Of a DNA stretch of 64,000 nucleotides, positions 32,121 through 44,531 are shown in pieces. The position numbers were made by a program, and so were the translations under genes. Within the stretch, counting starts at the first letter, position 1; each line of letters begins with the position of its first letter. Below the pieces are notes generated by a model. It was not told the DNA's origin. It did no database searches and was given only the letters and a program-made list of their open reading frames with translations. Location: the NCBI GenBank assembly GCA_903772945.1, contig CAICTM010000337.1, forward strand, positions 1 to 64,000, read 5' to 3'. Source of the stretch: Seminavis robusta. Its lineage: Eukaryota > Bacillariophyta > Bacillariophyceae > Naviculales > Naviculaceae.

Positions 32121-33125
32121 GCTTGTCTTGTTTATATTGATGCCTGATGGCTGATGCCTGATCAAGACCAAGAATAATTCAAGGAGAGATGGAGGTGGAC
32201 TAAATTTGATTTGCTTCTGAAGGGTGGAGGAGTGGCTGAGATATTATGGTTGCTGCTGCTTTATTGTGGATGGCTGATCCAGAGCAAGACTTGGTGATGA
32301 GGAGGTCAGCTCACCGGATCCTCGACGAAAAGACTATGAACCCTTTGAATGGGTTCTGTGGCGTCACACGGAAGTAAAGGCCTGATTGCCGAACACGTGA
32401 AGAACAGGCTCTGTTGTTGACCACTTGTGTTGCTCCAACGGTTGGATTGGCTGTGTTGGCTGATGTTGCGATGGAGGTCCCCTCGATCCTTTGTTTGATC
32501 TCTTGTTGCTTCTATGACGAGGATGCTTCGATGCTTCCCTTGGACTAATACTAGCTAGCACAATTTATAGCAGTGGCTTGATCAACAGTGGTACGATCTT
32601 GCTGGCTGTAACTTGGTGTGACTGGTGATGCTGGGGAAATTTGAGGCAGGTTGCCGGAACTGTGTGGTGAAAATAATGATGTTCGGTCTTCTCGGAGGCG
32701 ACGGGAACAGGTTCTGCTTGTTTGAAAAAAATAGCTGAGCGATCCGGCTACCGTATGATAGACCTGACGTCAGATTTACCGTAATGATACTCTTGCGAAC
32801 CATTATGTCTTCACGAGGTTTTTTAATTATTAGACCTACCCCCCAAAAAAGGTTCAGCGATGTTAGCGTATTGACGTCTGTCATTTGTCCTTTGTCTGTC
32901 TTTGGTCTGTCTGTTGTCCACGCAAACCAGCTCTCACGACTCCACAATTCGTGATCCAAACTGCCTAGAACTCAAAACCTCGATCCACTTGGAGCCAGGG
33001 TCTCCACATCTCGAACGAGGAGATCGACAACAGGATCTGAGAAAGGTCTACTCTTATAAGCTTGCTATCCTACGGTATTGGTGAGAGCTCACTCCTGTGC
33101 CAGTCAAAGTGGACCAGCCCAAAAA
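32121..33125. other. Divergent intergenic region between the receptor-like gene and the P5 ATPase gene
   Basis: About 1 kb between two divergently transcribed genes, so it should hold both promoters. A TTATAAG string at about 33054-33060 lies 66-72 bp before the ATPase ATG and could be its TATA element. A poly-C/A patch occurs at about 32838-32851. No gene is supported. Confidence 0.5.
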
Positions 33126-36100
33126 ATGAGAAAGCATCGCATTCAGAAGGATCTCATCAAGTCCTGGAAGACCCTCAGTTTTCTGTCTTGCTTTTTGCTA
33201 CAATTGCTATCATGGAGATCCAACTCTCTCGTTCAGGCGACAAGTAGCAGTGGGGCTGCCATATATACTACTAGTACTGATACGCACCGTCTGATCCAAG
33301 GCACTGTATATAAATCAGAGTGGCCAACTACAAGTACTAGCAGAAATCCTGGCGCCAACAAGAGGGTAGATTCCCCAACGCTACCCCTTCAGCTCAGACT
33401 ACGCGGGGGATCCACTAGCCAAGCACCGTCCAATGACGACGACCAGAAGAAGAAAGATCCCCCAACTCGTGCAAAACCAAACAAGAAGAAGGTCAAGTCT
33501 ACAAAGAAGAAAACAACCAAAAAGGTCAACAAGCAGGTACCTGCTATGTTCCAGTTGATCCCGGTGCCAAACAATTCTATACACGTGGAAGCACTCCTTG
33601 TGGACCGATATCTCAGTTGGAAATGGTTGGCCCGAATTGTACTAACGGCAATCACTGTCTGGCAGCTACAGGCTTGTCAAAACACGGCGGGAATTCCCAA
33701 ACGAAAAGCCATATGGTCCATTTTGGCGGATGCCAATTTGCTTCTAAAGCAGGATGGTACCACTAGTACCACCACCACTAGTATGCCAGAGTCCTTCCAA
33801 CCCACAGCCCTGGACTCACTACTCGCCAAAACATTGGCCAGGGCATCCCGCGATATGATCCCACCCGCCGCCATGCCGTTTGCAGGTCCACTCATCAGAA
33901 CCATCATGGCGGCTCTGGCACTGTTAGTCTTCACGGTCCTCTTGCCGCACTGGTTCCTTCAGGTGCGGGTATGGTACGATTATCAGCAGCAACCAATCCA
34001 CCAGTATGATGACAATAACCAAATGTCACCGACAGCCGTTCTGATTCGCATCGATACTACAACTTCTGCACGGGCACAGTCCTCCCATAGCCAGACCATT
34101 TGCCCGCTCCATCGCACCAACTTGCGCTCGCAAATGGAACACAATCTACCACCCTTTCACTTTGACTATCAACATCGACGATACTACTACGATCCTTCCT
34201 CCAACAACAACCAATGCTGGCAAGGTGGACCCAACTGGGAACTACAGTCGGTCGGAGACATTGTATCCAGTGCCACCAAAAGCAACAACAAGTACGTTGG
34301 CGTGCTCCAGGCACCGTCACAACTCCTTCACGCCCAAGAACGATGGTACCCCTACAATCATCAAACGTCGGTGCCCATTCCCACTTTGAAACAGGCGCTA
34401 TGGGAACGTATCCAATCGCCACTGGTCGTGGCACAACTCATTGGCAAGGCCATGACGGTCTTGGAAGAAGGCAAAGCGGCACTCGTGTCGCTTGGCACGA
34501 CACTCCTGCAACATTACAGCAATGCACGCGCCAGCATTCAGAGTTCCAAACGACTCCAACAAGATGTCGCGGGGTTGGCACAAGAATTCTCACAAACACC
34601 CGTTTGGATACTTCGAGCATCTCGTTGGCAGCTCTTGGAAACGAGTGATTTGTTACCGGGAGACCTATTCTGGATATCATCCGCCAACAAGAACAAAAAG
34701 AGGAACGTCGTCGTTCCCGTGGATGCCTTGTTGCTCGAGGGAGTGTGCGTCACCATGGAGGCAGTGTTGACGGGAGAAAGTGTTCCCCAAACAAAAATGC
34801 CAATCGACGACAACACATCATCCCATCAGTGGAATCAAACATTGGACATGGCAGGAGTCCATCGCAATGCCATTTTGTTTGCCGGGACGACGGTGCTGCA
34901 TTGCAGCTCCTCGTCGTCTCATTCGTCACCATCAGCACCTCCCAACTTGGAACAGCCAGGCGTGCTATGTCTGGCACTACGAACGGGATCCTATTCCTCC
35001 AAGGGAGAGCTCATTGGGGCATTGACATCGTCTCGTTCCAAAAATAACAAGGCAGGATCGATTTCCAATCCACAATTTGACAGGGATGCTTTGAAATTGA
35101 TTTCCATCATGTCCGTGGTTACCGTCCTGGCATGCTCCAGTTTGTTTTGGGGCACCAGCACCAGGCACAAGGTATCTGGATTTCGAAGGATCATTCAATG
35201 TTCTCGGATTGCCACCACGTGTATACCATCGGATCTACCCATGTCTCTCTCCCACGTCGTACGGTCCTGTAAGTGAAGCATGCCACCGTGTTGTTGTTCC
35301 CTTGTATGTATATGAGTGAGTGCATGGCAACAATAATCCTCACGAATCGCATCGTATTGAACTGTTTTGCCACCACGTCTGTATGTACGGTATGCCTGCA
35401 GGTGCCCATGTTTTGCGCCAAGAAGCCGACGTTGTTTGCTCCCAACCTGGCGCCCTTTTGACGGCATCACAAATCGATTTGGTGGTGTTTGATAAGGTAA
35501 GTGAAACACACGACCGTGTTGTTCTTCCCTTGTACCAGTGACCAGTGCATGACCAGCAACATAATCCTCACCATTCAAATGATAAGACCGGTACGCTTAC
35601 GGCGGATACTCAAGCACTATCACAGGTGATCACCTTGCCCAACGCGACCAAATCTGCCACGGACACGAAAAATAAAAGCAAGAAAGGGCAGAATGTGACA
35701 AAAAGTGACAATTCACTCAATGAAATGGCCAATCTAGTTCTGGCAGGCTGCCATTCCTTGGTTCAGGTGGACGGTGACGAAAGCTCTGATGAAAGCAATG
35801 AACGATCCATGGTTGGCGACCCGTTGGAATTGGCAGCCCTTCGTTTCTCCGGATGGGAGTATCACGAAGCTGGCGGCTACTACCAACCAGCGTCAAGTTC
35901 CTCGACTGGAAAGAAAACTGTTGAGAAGTTGTGGCAGCTGAAAGTGTTTCCATTCAGTCCTGCTAGCCGGCTTTCGTCAGCTGTCTGCCTCGTTCAGAAC
36001 AGCAATGGCGAATACAAACTGTGGACCCTCATCAAAGGTGCCCCGGAAGCAGTAGAACCTTTGATTGATCAAGAGAAACACAGCAATATATCATTCGCTT

Positions 36101-38623
36101 CCTGGTATGAACGGAAGGTGCTACAACTAGAAGCCAAAGGCATCAGGGCGATTGCCATGGCGGGCAAGGAGCTCGCAATACCGGACCACCTATCGAACGG
36201 AACCGATGCGTCGGAATCTGGCTTGCTAGACCGTGCCCGAAGTTTTGCCGATTCCATTCACCGAAACGATGTGGAAGAGTTGAAAGGCTCCTCCTCATTT
36301 TTGGGCCTTGCTTGCTTCAATGCACAGACACGGCCGTCGTCAAAGCGAGTCTTGGGAGAGCTTGCGGCTGGAAACATTCATTCTGTAATGCTTACTGGGG
36401 ACTCGATGGCTGCAGCACTTGCTGTTGCCAGAAAGGTTGGGATGCTACATGAACATGCAAAACTTGCGGCTCTGGAGGTGGCGCCATCGTCAACGACCAC
36501 TGCACCGGAATTGCACTTTAGGATAACCACGACAAAACAGTCGCAAAATAAGGGGAAGGTGACGCGTTTGACCTCGAAGGTTATCAGCGACGTCCTGGGT
36601 GGGACAAAGAAAGGGGAAATTCAATTGGCGGCGTCGGGTGCAGCTATTATGGCTCTATTGAGCAAGAAAGGACAAAATCAGGAATGTGATTCCTTGATTG
36701 AAAGCTTGAGTCATTTCTCGGTTGTGGCACGAGCTTCGCCTGATTGTAAAGAAAAGTTTGTGGCATCATTATCCGGGAGGAGGGTCCTTATGTGTGGCGA
36801 TGGTGTCAATGATGTTTCGGCCATGAAAGAAGCGGAAGTTTCCGTCGCTTTGCTGAATGGTTTTGGAACAGAGTCGGAGCGACCGAACAAAAAGGAAATT
36901 GACATTGAGGACAATCGGCGCAAGCAGCGACTGAAAGCCAAACGCTTGGCCAAACAGGGATTATCAAATGGCTCATCAGCACTCGACGCACAAGGCATTG
37001 GGTCGTCTAAAACTGCCTCCAGCGCAAGGATACAAACACGAATTGAGGAAGCTCAGCTGGAGATAACCAAACGAGCAATCCAGAGACAAATGGACAATGG
37101 AACCCTGACTTCGGGCCAACCAGCGTATAGTTTTGGGGACCTTAGGGACATGCTTGCATCGATCTGGGAGGCCGGAGCGGAAGAAAGACGGCGTGCGAAG
37201 AAGCTAAAGCAAGGTGGTGGAGAGGCGGCGTCAATCTTAGCAGAGGAAGACATCCTCATACGACAAGAATCTACAAGCGATGGAAACATGACTCTCCAAA
37301 CCGCTGACATCAAACCTGGAGAGGCATGCATGGCTAGTCCATTCTCTTGCCTGCGCAGCTCCATTGATGGCGTAGAAGCAGTGTAAGTTCCTTGATTTGG
37401 TTTTGGACACAAAAATGCGTCGCAACCCTCACTCACCATCTTGTAACCCTTTATGTAGAATCCGAGCAGGAATCGCTACTGCAGCTTGCGCCCTCTCTGT
37501 GCAACAGAAGATCACGTTGCATTCGTTGATATCTTGTTTCAACCTGAGTGCGTTGTTTCGGGATGGATTTCGGTACGGAATGAATATGTCCTTTGTGGAT
37601 ATGATTCTGTACACGTTCCTGTAAGTGCGCCCGGTAGGATCCGATTATAGCAAGTGCTTTCACTTGCGAGTGGGTGGCTCACAGTTAGTTGTATCGACTG
37701 TTACAGGGATTTTGCCAGCTATCAAGAATCGTGTAAAATGCGCCCGCGGCTGCCTCGATCCAAGCGGCCTTCCACACAGTCACTCTTTGCTCCGGCGAAC
37801 TTCTTTTCTGTGGTTGGTCAAGTATTTGTCCACCTGCTTTCGACCGAGATGGGGATCTTGTTTGCGCGAAAGCTGGAAGACGAGTCGGCAAACGACGCTG
37901 CCGTCCCTAGAGTTTTGATCCGTGCTGTGGGATCGCAGTCGCCTCGAGTGGCAGCCTGGACCAATGCGATGGCAAAGTCAGCTGCGTCTGGTTATTCCGA
38001 CCAACAGGGGAAGAAGAATTTTCTTGGAATGACAAAATTTGTTCCAAACTACGAAACAAATGTCGTATGTAAGTTTGCTTGAGTGGCGACTGTGAGTGGC
38101 TTCTGTTTGTCGAACCTGCTCTGACAGGGTAAATCTGCCCCCCCTTTTCTGCCCTTTGCTAGTTGTTCTTTCGATCATACAGACTATTGTAACTACATTA
38201 CTGATGCACAAGGGTGATCCCTTCTACTTGAGCATTTTGGAGAGTCAGAACCTTTGCTTTTTTGCAGGGTTGTCCGGGATCGTTGTGGTCGCCAGCATTT
38301 TGGATAGCTTTCCCCAGTTGAACCAAATACTTGAGCTCCGTCCCTGGAAGTCAAAGAAGGCAAAATTTTGCGTTCTCGGTCTCGCTCTTGCTGATACGAT
38401 TGCTTGTTCAGGGATTGAATACATGAGTCGACACATTTTCCAGAAGACCCTCTCCATGAAAAAGCCATACCAATCAACCGCACCAACCAAAATCCGAGCA
38501 GCCAAAACCGCCGCTAATCTAGAAGAAGACGCACTTCGTGAAGAAACAAGAAAGAATCTTCGGGTACTTCTAATATGCACCATTGTCATGCTGACGATGA
38601 CGCTTGGTGCGGCCATTGGATAG
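33126..38623 (+). CDS. P5-type (P5A/ATP13A1-Spf1-like) P-type ATPase
   Basis: Six exons (33126-35268, 35402-35496, 35587-37382, 37459-37620, 37707-38068, 38163-38623), all GT-AG; 1672 aa in one frame. The ATG at 33126 follows a TTG-only upstream frame. The N-terminus is basic, then hydrophobic (LSFLSCFLLQLLSW), then Lys-rich. Landmarks in order: LTGESVPQTKMPI (actuator, about 548), FDKTGTLT (phospho-Asp about 745), IKGAPE (about 895), MLTGDS, and CGDGVNDVSAMKEAEVSVAL (about 1149). The LTGESVPQ and GDGxND...A-EVxVAL forms fit P5A, an ER transmembrane-helix dislocase in yeast and animals. The TM4 motif is IPSDLP where P5A usually has PPELP. Introns 1 and 2 bracket a 95-nt mini-exon, and intron 2 splits DK|TGTLT. 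Confidence 0.88.
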
Positions 38624-38931
38624 AGGATACCGTACCGGTAGAGAAGGTAAAGGAGCAAGGGTTCCGCGTTTTAAAAAATGAGTGTTCGAACCAAGCCAAG
38701 TGTGACTGGCAGGCTCTTGCATCGACAGGTGACTCCCACCGTGTTTGGGTTTGCTAATAAATCTGGTGTGGGCGTTGGATCCAAACTTTTGATGCGTGAG
38801 TTGCGCTGCTCCATGGTGCCAGTGCCAAGAGTGTTAGTTTATCAAGCTGTCACTTTATGGCTATCAACAGAGCTCTCCCAACTACATATCCTCTTCTATC
38901 AGCACCTTCTCTTTTCGAAGCCACTATAGTC
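38624..38931. other. Short intergenic spacer between the P5 ATPase and FkbM-type genes
   Basis: About 300 bp with no supported gene. It contains the ATPase 3' UTR and the promoter of the next gene. An in-frame ATG at 38857 could extend the FkbM-type protein by 25 residues. Confidence 0.5.
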
Positions 38932-39945
38932 ATGACATTACCGGGCGCGAGCAAAGGCACAAAGCATGGCAATGGGTTACGAATACCGACGACCGGTTGG
39001 CTGTTCATTTCGTTTCTTGCCTTTCATGCCGGTCGCTACTGGAGTGTGAGTGGGGAGTACCGCTGCAGTCGCAGCATGTCGCTTTTGCGATCTGTTTCAG
39101 ACTATTATTCATCTCGAGACCAACGAGTCATGCAGGTCGTGGAAACACCGCCAAGCACAAGCTCACAAGAAGAACAACCACTGGTTCCTAGTAGAAACAA
39201 TGACGGCTGGCATTCTATAGACGTGTTTTATGGCAACGTTTCCCATTTGGACGCGCGATCTCCTCCCCCCGCATTTCACGGAAGAACCCCGGCTGCCATT
39301 CAAGAATGGTACGGTCAGGCTCAACAAGATCGAATCGTCTACGAATTGCTCAACAAGAAGAAGCGGGGCTACTTTTTGGATCTGGCGGCGAACGACGCCA
39401 GAACATACAGCAACACGTTTGCACTGGAGCGACATCACAATTGGACGGGACTTTGCTTTGAACCGAATCCGCAATATTGGCACGATTTGTCCTATCGCAG
39501 CTGTCAAGTAGTTGCTGCCGTGGTGGGTCGTCATCGCATGGAAGAAGTCAAGTTCCGATTCCAAACGGGAGTACTGGGTGGCATTGTGGATGACCGCTTC
39601 GACGTCAAAACCACAAATGACGAGAAGCTTTATCCAAATGAACCGCCGACCCTCAAGTACACGGTTCCCCTGCTGGAGATTCTGCAGCGCTACAAAGCTC
39701 CAAGAATTATTGACTACCTGAGCTTGGACGTGGAAGGAGCCGAGGAATACATTATGGAGATATTCCCATTGGAGGACTATCAAGTCCATGTCATGACAAT
39801 TGAACGACCCAGCGAAAGATTGCAAACCTTTTTGAAGCAGCATGGATTCGGCATGGTTCAAAAAATCACACGATGGGGTGAGACTTTGTGGGCGCACGAA
39901 TCCTTCCTGCGAGCGCAACGGCAACAAGAACAGAAGCGACAGTAA
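38932..39945 (+). CDS. FkbM-type (Methyltransf_21) methyltransferase with membrane anchor
   Basis: Single exon. From the ATG at 38932 it is 337 aa; an upstream in-frame ATG at 38857 would give 362 aa. The shorter form places one hydrophobic anchor (TTGWLFISFLAFHAGRYW) close to a basic N-terminus, a type II arrangement. The catalytic domain starts about residue 125: the SAM-binding strand GYFLDLAANDARTYSNTFAL, the FEPNP acidic end of strand 2, and DYLSLDVEGAEEYIM, all typical of FkbM-family proteins. This family methylates hydroxyls on sugars and other small molecules. A Golgi-lumen role on glycans is inferred from the anchor. The substrate cannot be read from sequence. Confidence 0.83.
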   Translation: MTLPGASKGTKHGNGLRIPTTGWLFISFLAFHAGRYWSVSGEYRCSRSMSLLRSVSDYYSSRDQRVMQVVETPPSTSSQEEQPLVPSRNNDGWHSIDVFYGNVSHLDARSPPPAFHGRTPAAIQEWYGQAQQDRIVYELLNKKKRGYFLDLAANDARTYSNTFALERHHNWTGLCFEPNPQYWHDLSYRSCQVVAAVVGRHRMEEVKFRFQTGVLGGIVDDRFDVKTTNDEKLYPNEPPTLKYTVPLLEILQRYKAPRIIDYLSLDVEGAEEYIMEIFPLEDYQVHVMTIERPSERLQTFLKQHGFGMVQKITRWGETLWAHESFLRAQRQQEQKRQ

Positions 39946-40424
39946 TGGCTAGCTAGCTAGTAGGATGGGTGAATATCGATAGAGCATGCCACGTACTGCG
40001 AATTCAGATTCGATACTGTTGTTTGCGTTGTACCAATATAGCTTGTAGCATTCGTCCTCGACGACTTTTTCCGTGGTCACTCCAACTGGAATTACATCAC
40101 TGAAATTGTACATCCGTGCTCCTCCTGGAATGGGAAAGACTTTGAAGGTGCACCTTCTATTAAGCTTCAGACTTGGATTTGCTCAGCCCGAGTTGAACTG
40201 CCGATGCAACACTATGTCTCTTCAAGACTTAGCGGCCGTCGGCGATTGTTTATGCTTGTGGGCATGATTGATTGTGTTCGTGCAACTGCCCTGAACATGT
40301 GGTTTAGCTATTACTCTATTGGGCAACAACCAGCTGCAGCCGTCAGGTAGGCAATACCGTCGGCATGCCAACAAGAAGTTCCTGGTTCTTTCTCATCAAT
40401 TCCATGCAGTGACTCCTTGACAAA
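39946..40424. other. Intergenic spacer upstream of the LRR gene
   Basis: About 480 bp with no supported gene; it opens with a GGCTAGCTAGCTAG cluster just after the FkbM-type stop. A 64-codon frame at 40073 was not accepted. Confidence 0.5.
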
Positions 40425-42466
40425 ATGAGGACAAACTACTTGTTTGTGCTCCTTGTGGTCAATGCACAAGCTTTCTGCTTCCGCCGACGGACCAACGAGG
40501 AATCTGCAGGTCGAGATGATGGCATCTTGAGGCGCAGCCTCTTCTTTTTAAACTGTGGTGATAATGATGGTGAAGACAATTCTGAGAACACTCCCCCAAC
40601 TGCCGCACCAACCGAATCTCCCACTCCTCTCCCAACAGAATCTCCGACTCTTTTCCCAACAGATCCTCCCATAGATCCTTGGGCTTCTTGTGTCAATGGC
40701 TCCCCTCACCATGACAAACCCATTTTCAAGGACTTTACGCCATGCCGAAGCGCACAGGGCTGCCCCATAGAAAGTGAATGCTGTATCCAGACGTACTGTG
40801 TCTGTTTTGAGCCTGACAACCGGGGCGTTGAATGTGTTCCAAACAGAGACATTCGATCAACTGTTCAACCTGTTGCACTTCAAGGAGGTGCAGAGTGGGC
40901 AGACCCTGAGAGCTACCAAGCAAAAGCCATTGCATGGCTCAGAAACGATCCTTTCTCAGCTTCTCTATCTGATACTCGAATCCAACAAAGATATGCTCTG
41001 GCATGCATTTATTATGCAACGTATGCCATTGCTAACATCTATACTGTTGTGGAACCTCGGGGGTGGATTGATCCGACTGGGTGGATCAGCAATATTGATG
41101 AGTGTACTTGGTTTGGGATCACATGTAATGCAAACTCAGAGGTGGAGAAGATTGTGTTGGTAAGCCTGCTTTCTCATGCAAAAAAAATTCTAAGCTATTC
41201 TGTAAACATCACATACTCATCATGTTGTCATGTTGTCATTTGTGGTACATTTACAGGCTTCCAATCGCATCACAGGAACATTCCCTCCAGAAACCACAAT
41301 CATGGCATCATCCCTCACTTACATTGACCTATTCAGGAACTCTGTCTATAACAGCGGGGATGCTGGTAATGCATGGTTGGGACGGCTTACAAACCTGAGA
41401 AAACTCTTCTATGGACAGACAAACTTTGAGTACAAGAATGGAATCCCAACTCAGATTTCTCAGCTGACCAACCTAGAAGAATATGATTGTTCCTTCACTC
41501 GATACTCTGGCCCTCTTGTTGGCTCCACTTTTTCACCACTTCAAAACCTTGGTAAGATCTTCAGATGGCTGACAATTGAGTTTTGTACTGCTGACTGTAG
41601 CTGACTTGTCTGCAGAATACCTCGTGTTGAGTGGAAATGCCTACAACACTTCCATCCCTGTTGAAATTGGCAATCTTTCAAACCTTAGTAAGTCAAACAG
41701 CACCCACAATCCTACTGATTCACAGCCTCCATTGATGTCTTTTGGTGCTTTTCCATTGTAGAGTTTTTGTATGTCCAGAATGCTTCCATAGCTGGTGACT
41801 TGTCCTTCATGGAGCCAATGCAATCTATTAGTAAGGATTTCCCAAACTTGAAGTTGCAATGACTTCACGAGGAACACAATCTCACTTCATTTACCTGGTG
41901 CTTGCACTTGTATAGTTGAATGCTGGGTTGATCAGAATCCACGGTTGGGTGGGCCTATTCCAACAACGATTGGCAACGTTCAAACTCTTCGTAAGCCATC
42001 AATGTGAGTTGCTGTTTACTTGACTATGCACATATTTTTCACCAATTTCTGTGCTCCACAGAGAGTTTGTCAATCACCACGTGTGGATTGGATGGTCCTA
42101 TCCCTTCTGAGCTAGGAGATCTCAGGAACATGGGTATGTAAAGTCGAGTCGAGTCTCATAGTTATCAGAATTTGTCGATTTCTACTGATGAGACAGCTCA
42201 CATCTTCATTCGGCAATTGCAAAGTGAGAATGTGGCTTCATGATAACATGCTTACAGGAACAGTGCCACTTGAACTAGGTAACTTGTTCAAACTGCAGAC
42301 ACTGGCGCTGGAAGAGAACCTCCTTTTGGGTGTGATGCCTGAAGACATCTGTCTTAACCGAGTTCCACTTGGTTTGCTGCAAGTATTGGAGGCTGACTGT
42401 GGCGGAGCCACCCCAGAAATCCAATGTGACTGCTGTACTTGCTGCGAAGGCTGCCTATCCACATAG
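40425..42466 (+). CDS. Secreted leucine-rich repeat protein, one repeat per exon in the middle
   Basis: Seven exons: 40425-41159, 41257-41551, 41601-41687, 41762-41830, 41916-41990, 42062-42133, 42225-42466; 524 aa. All introns are GT-AG. The first is phase 0 and all later ones phase 1. Signal peptide MRTNYLFVLLVVNAQAFCF is followed by an Arg/Glu region, a PTESPT linker, a Cys-rich module (CRSAQGCPIESECCIQTYCVC) and an LRR cap (CTWFGITCN). Exons 3-6 are 69-87 nt, close to the 72 nt of one 24-residue plant-type repeat (IPxxIGNLxxL). The end has a double-Cys tail (CDCCTCCEGCLST) also seen in the partial LRR gene at 63127. There is no transmembrane segment. A role in the extracellular matrix or in recognition is inferred. 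Confidence 0.85.
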
Positions 42467-42933
42467 TTGCTGCCTTGCACTTGCTAGCAATGCGCGCAAT
42501 CTATTCTTGAATCGATCCGATGATTCAATCGTCTAGAAAGAATTTGTACCCTCTCTGCCCTCCTTCTCCGACCACCTTAAAGTGGTTCCGGTATACGACA
42601 TGGCGGTTTTAAGTTCAATTGTGGCAATGGGGATGAATCGATCCGTATCATGTGGAAATCTCGTGTTGGCTCTAGTTTGTCAATCTGGTACGATAGCGCA
42701 TAATACCGGTAGGCTATTCAACTGAAAGGCATGATCGTGCAACTGCCTAATTGATAATATCTCGACCAGCAGCTACAATGGCCCAGTCGGGTCGTTGGCG
42801 AAAGATATCTCGATACTAGCAATGGTCTAAAAACAAGTCTGGATGAATCAAATCGCGAGCCCCCTCATTTTAAAAAATCCCACGAGCACTAGCATTGAAA
42901 TTTTCGAGCTCTTCTAGATTCCCTCTCCCGAAA
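42467..42933. other. Intergenic spacer between the LRR gene and the BspA-like gene
   Basis: About 470 bp with no supported gene or obvious repeat. Confidence 0.5.
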
Positions 42934-44360
42934 ATGAAGACCACCCTCTTGTTTGCGATCTTTGCAGCCAATGCGCATGCATTTTGCTTTGGCGGGCGCC
43001 GGACCAAAGAGGAATCTTCTGGCCAAGATGTTGGCATGCTGAGACGCATGGCAGTGGCACTGGTACTGAAGAAGACACTTCTGCTCCCACAACGGAGACT
43101 CCATCAACTCCTACAACGGAGGCGCTGCTCCGGTCACTGAAGGTATGTCACAATCCAGAGTTCTTGATTGCTTACGCTTGGCGGAGAAGAGCTTGGTCGC
43201 GGTAGACCCAACCAACAAGTCTCTTTTTGTGGTTATCCCCGATGTCACTGTTGCCTCACCCACGAACACACATTTGCATTTGCAGCTCCAAGCACAGCTC
43301 CCAATCTTCCCTGGCTTGCGGCCCCAGGAGCAGAAGACTCTACGACTCAGGGTGGACCAGCTTTTGAGGGGGCCAAGGCTTATGTGTCTAACCGCGGGGA
43401 GTTGACTACAGCCATTCAAGATCTCGAGGCTGCAGGAGACCAAGTCTATGCTCAGGTCTTCGTTGACTATGGCTATCCTCCAAACAACTGGGATGTATCC
43501 CGAGTAGACAGCTTTGATAATCTCTTTGAAAACTACCAGGGGCCTTCTTATGACCTGAGTTCTTGGACCACTTCGCACGTAACCAGTTTCAACAGCGCCT
43601 TCAAGTCATCTTCGTTCAATGGCAATATCGGTACCTGGGACATCTCCTCTGGCAACGACTTTCGAAGCATGTTCTCTGGTGCCGGGTTCAATGAAGACAT
43701 TAGTGGCTGGAACACCAGCAGTGCGATTTACATGCAAAACATGTTTCAAAACAATCTTGCCTTCCAAGGGGACCTCAGCAATTGGGACACCAGAAATGTT
43801 CAAGACATGTCCTCTATGTTTGAAGGCTCCAGTATTGTTGGCAACATTGATACTTGGAACGTCTCTAAGGTGGCTTCCTTCTACAGGATGTTTGCATCCA
43901 CCAACAATTTTACTGGCGACATTGGAGGATGGGAAACATCCAGTGCAACAAGTTTGTCCTATATGTTCAGCGGGGCTCAGCTCTACAATGGTAACATCGG
44001 TTCGTGGAACACTAGCGCTGTCGTTGATACTACTGGAATGTTCAAAGGGGCTGCATCGTTCGACAGCGACATTGGGGGCTGGGATATGTCGTCCGTGACC
44101 AGCATATCGAGCATGTTTGAAGGCGCACAAGGCTTATTATCCAACCAATCGCTGGATGGAACTTGGACAGCATTGACACTTGGCTGACAAACGTGTTCTC
44201 CGGTGCAGGGGCTTTCGCTCAAGATTTGTGTGCTTGGCGAGATCACCTACTTCCAACCCAAGTCCTCAGCAGCAACAACTTTTTCCACGAAACGTCTTGT
44301 CCCGACTGGCGGAATCCAGTGAATATGATCACAGGTCCGTTTTGCCACACATGCAGCTAG
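42934..44360 (+). pseudogene. BspA-like/DUF285 repeat protein gene with frameshifts
   Basis: The start (MKTTLLFAIFAANAHAFCFG, then RRTKEESSGQDVGMLRR) closely resembles that of the LRR gene at 40425, so the two share an N-terminal module. The Thr/Pro linker then needs two frame changes within about 90 bp (HGSGTGTEEDTSAPTTET in one frame, AAPVTE in another) before a phase-1 intron (43143-43285). The body, 43286 to about 44130, is intact: roughly nine 23-residue repeats of the form MFxGAxxFNxDIGxWxTSxVT. A further shift near 44135 ends that frame at 44187. The other frame restores repeat and tail (IDTWLTNVFSGAGAFAQDLC ... GPFCHTC) to 44360. Secreted surface protein if functional; as sequenced it is broken in three places. 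Confidence 0.68.
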
Positions 44361-44531
44361 ATGTGCTTGCTGACGCGAACAGTAAAGGCGGTGTTTTGAC
44401 CACTGATCGATGCTTGGAAACATGGTCACGTTGATCCGCAGTGAGCAAGGCAAAGTCTGCTAATAGCAGTTCTAAAAATTACACGTGTAAACCCCTAGCG
44501 CTCCCCCATGCAGTATTATTTCCACCTTTCA

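Noticed and set aside
39163-39927. 254-codon minus-strand frame
   Set aside because: Antisense to the FkbM-type gene, with no recognisable domain or start context.
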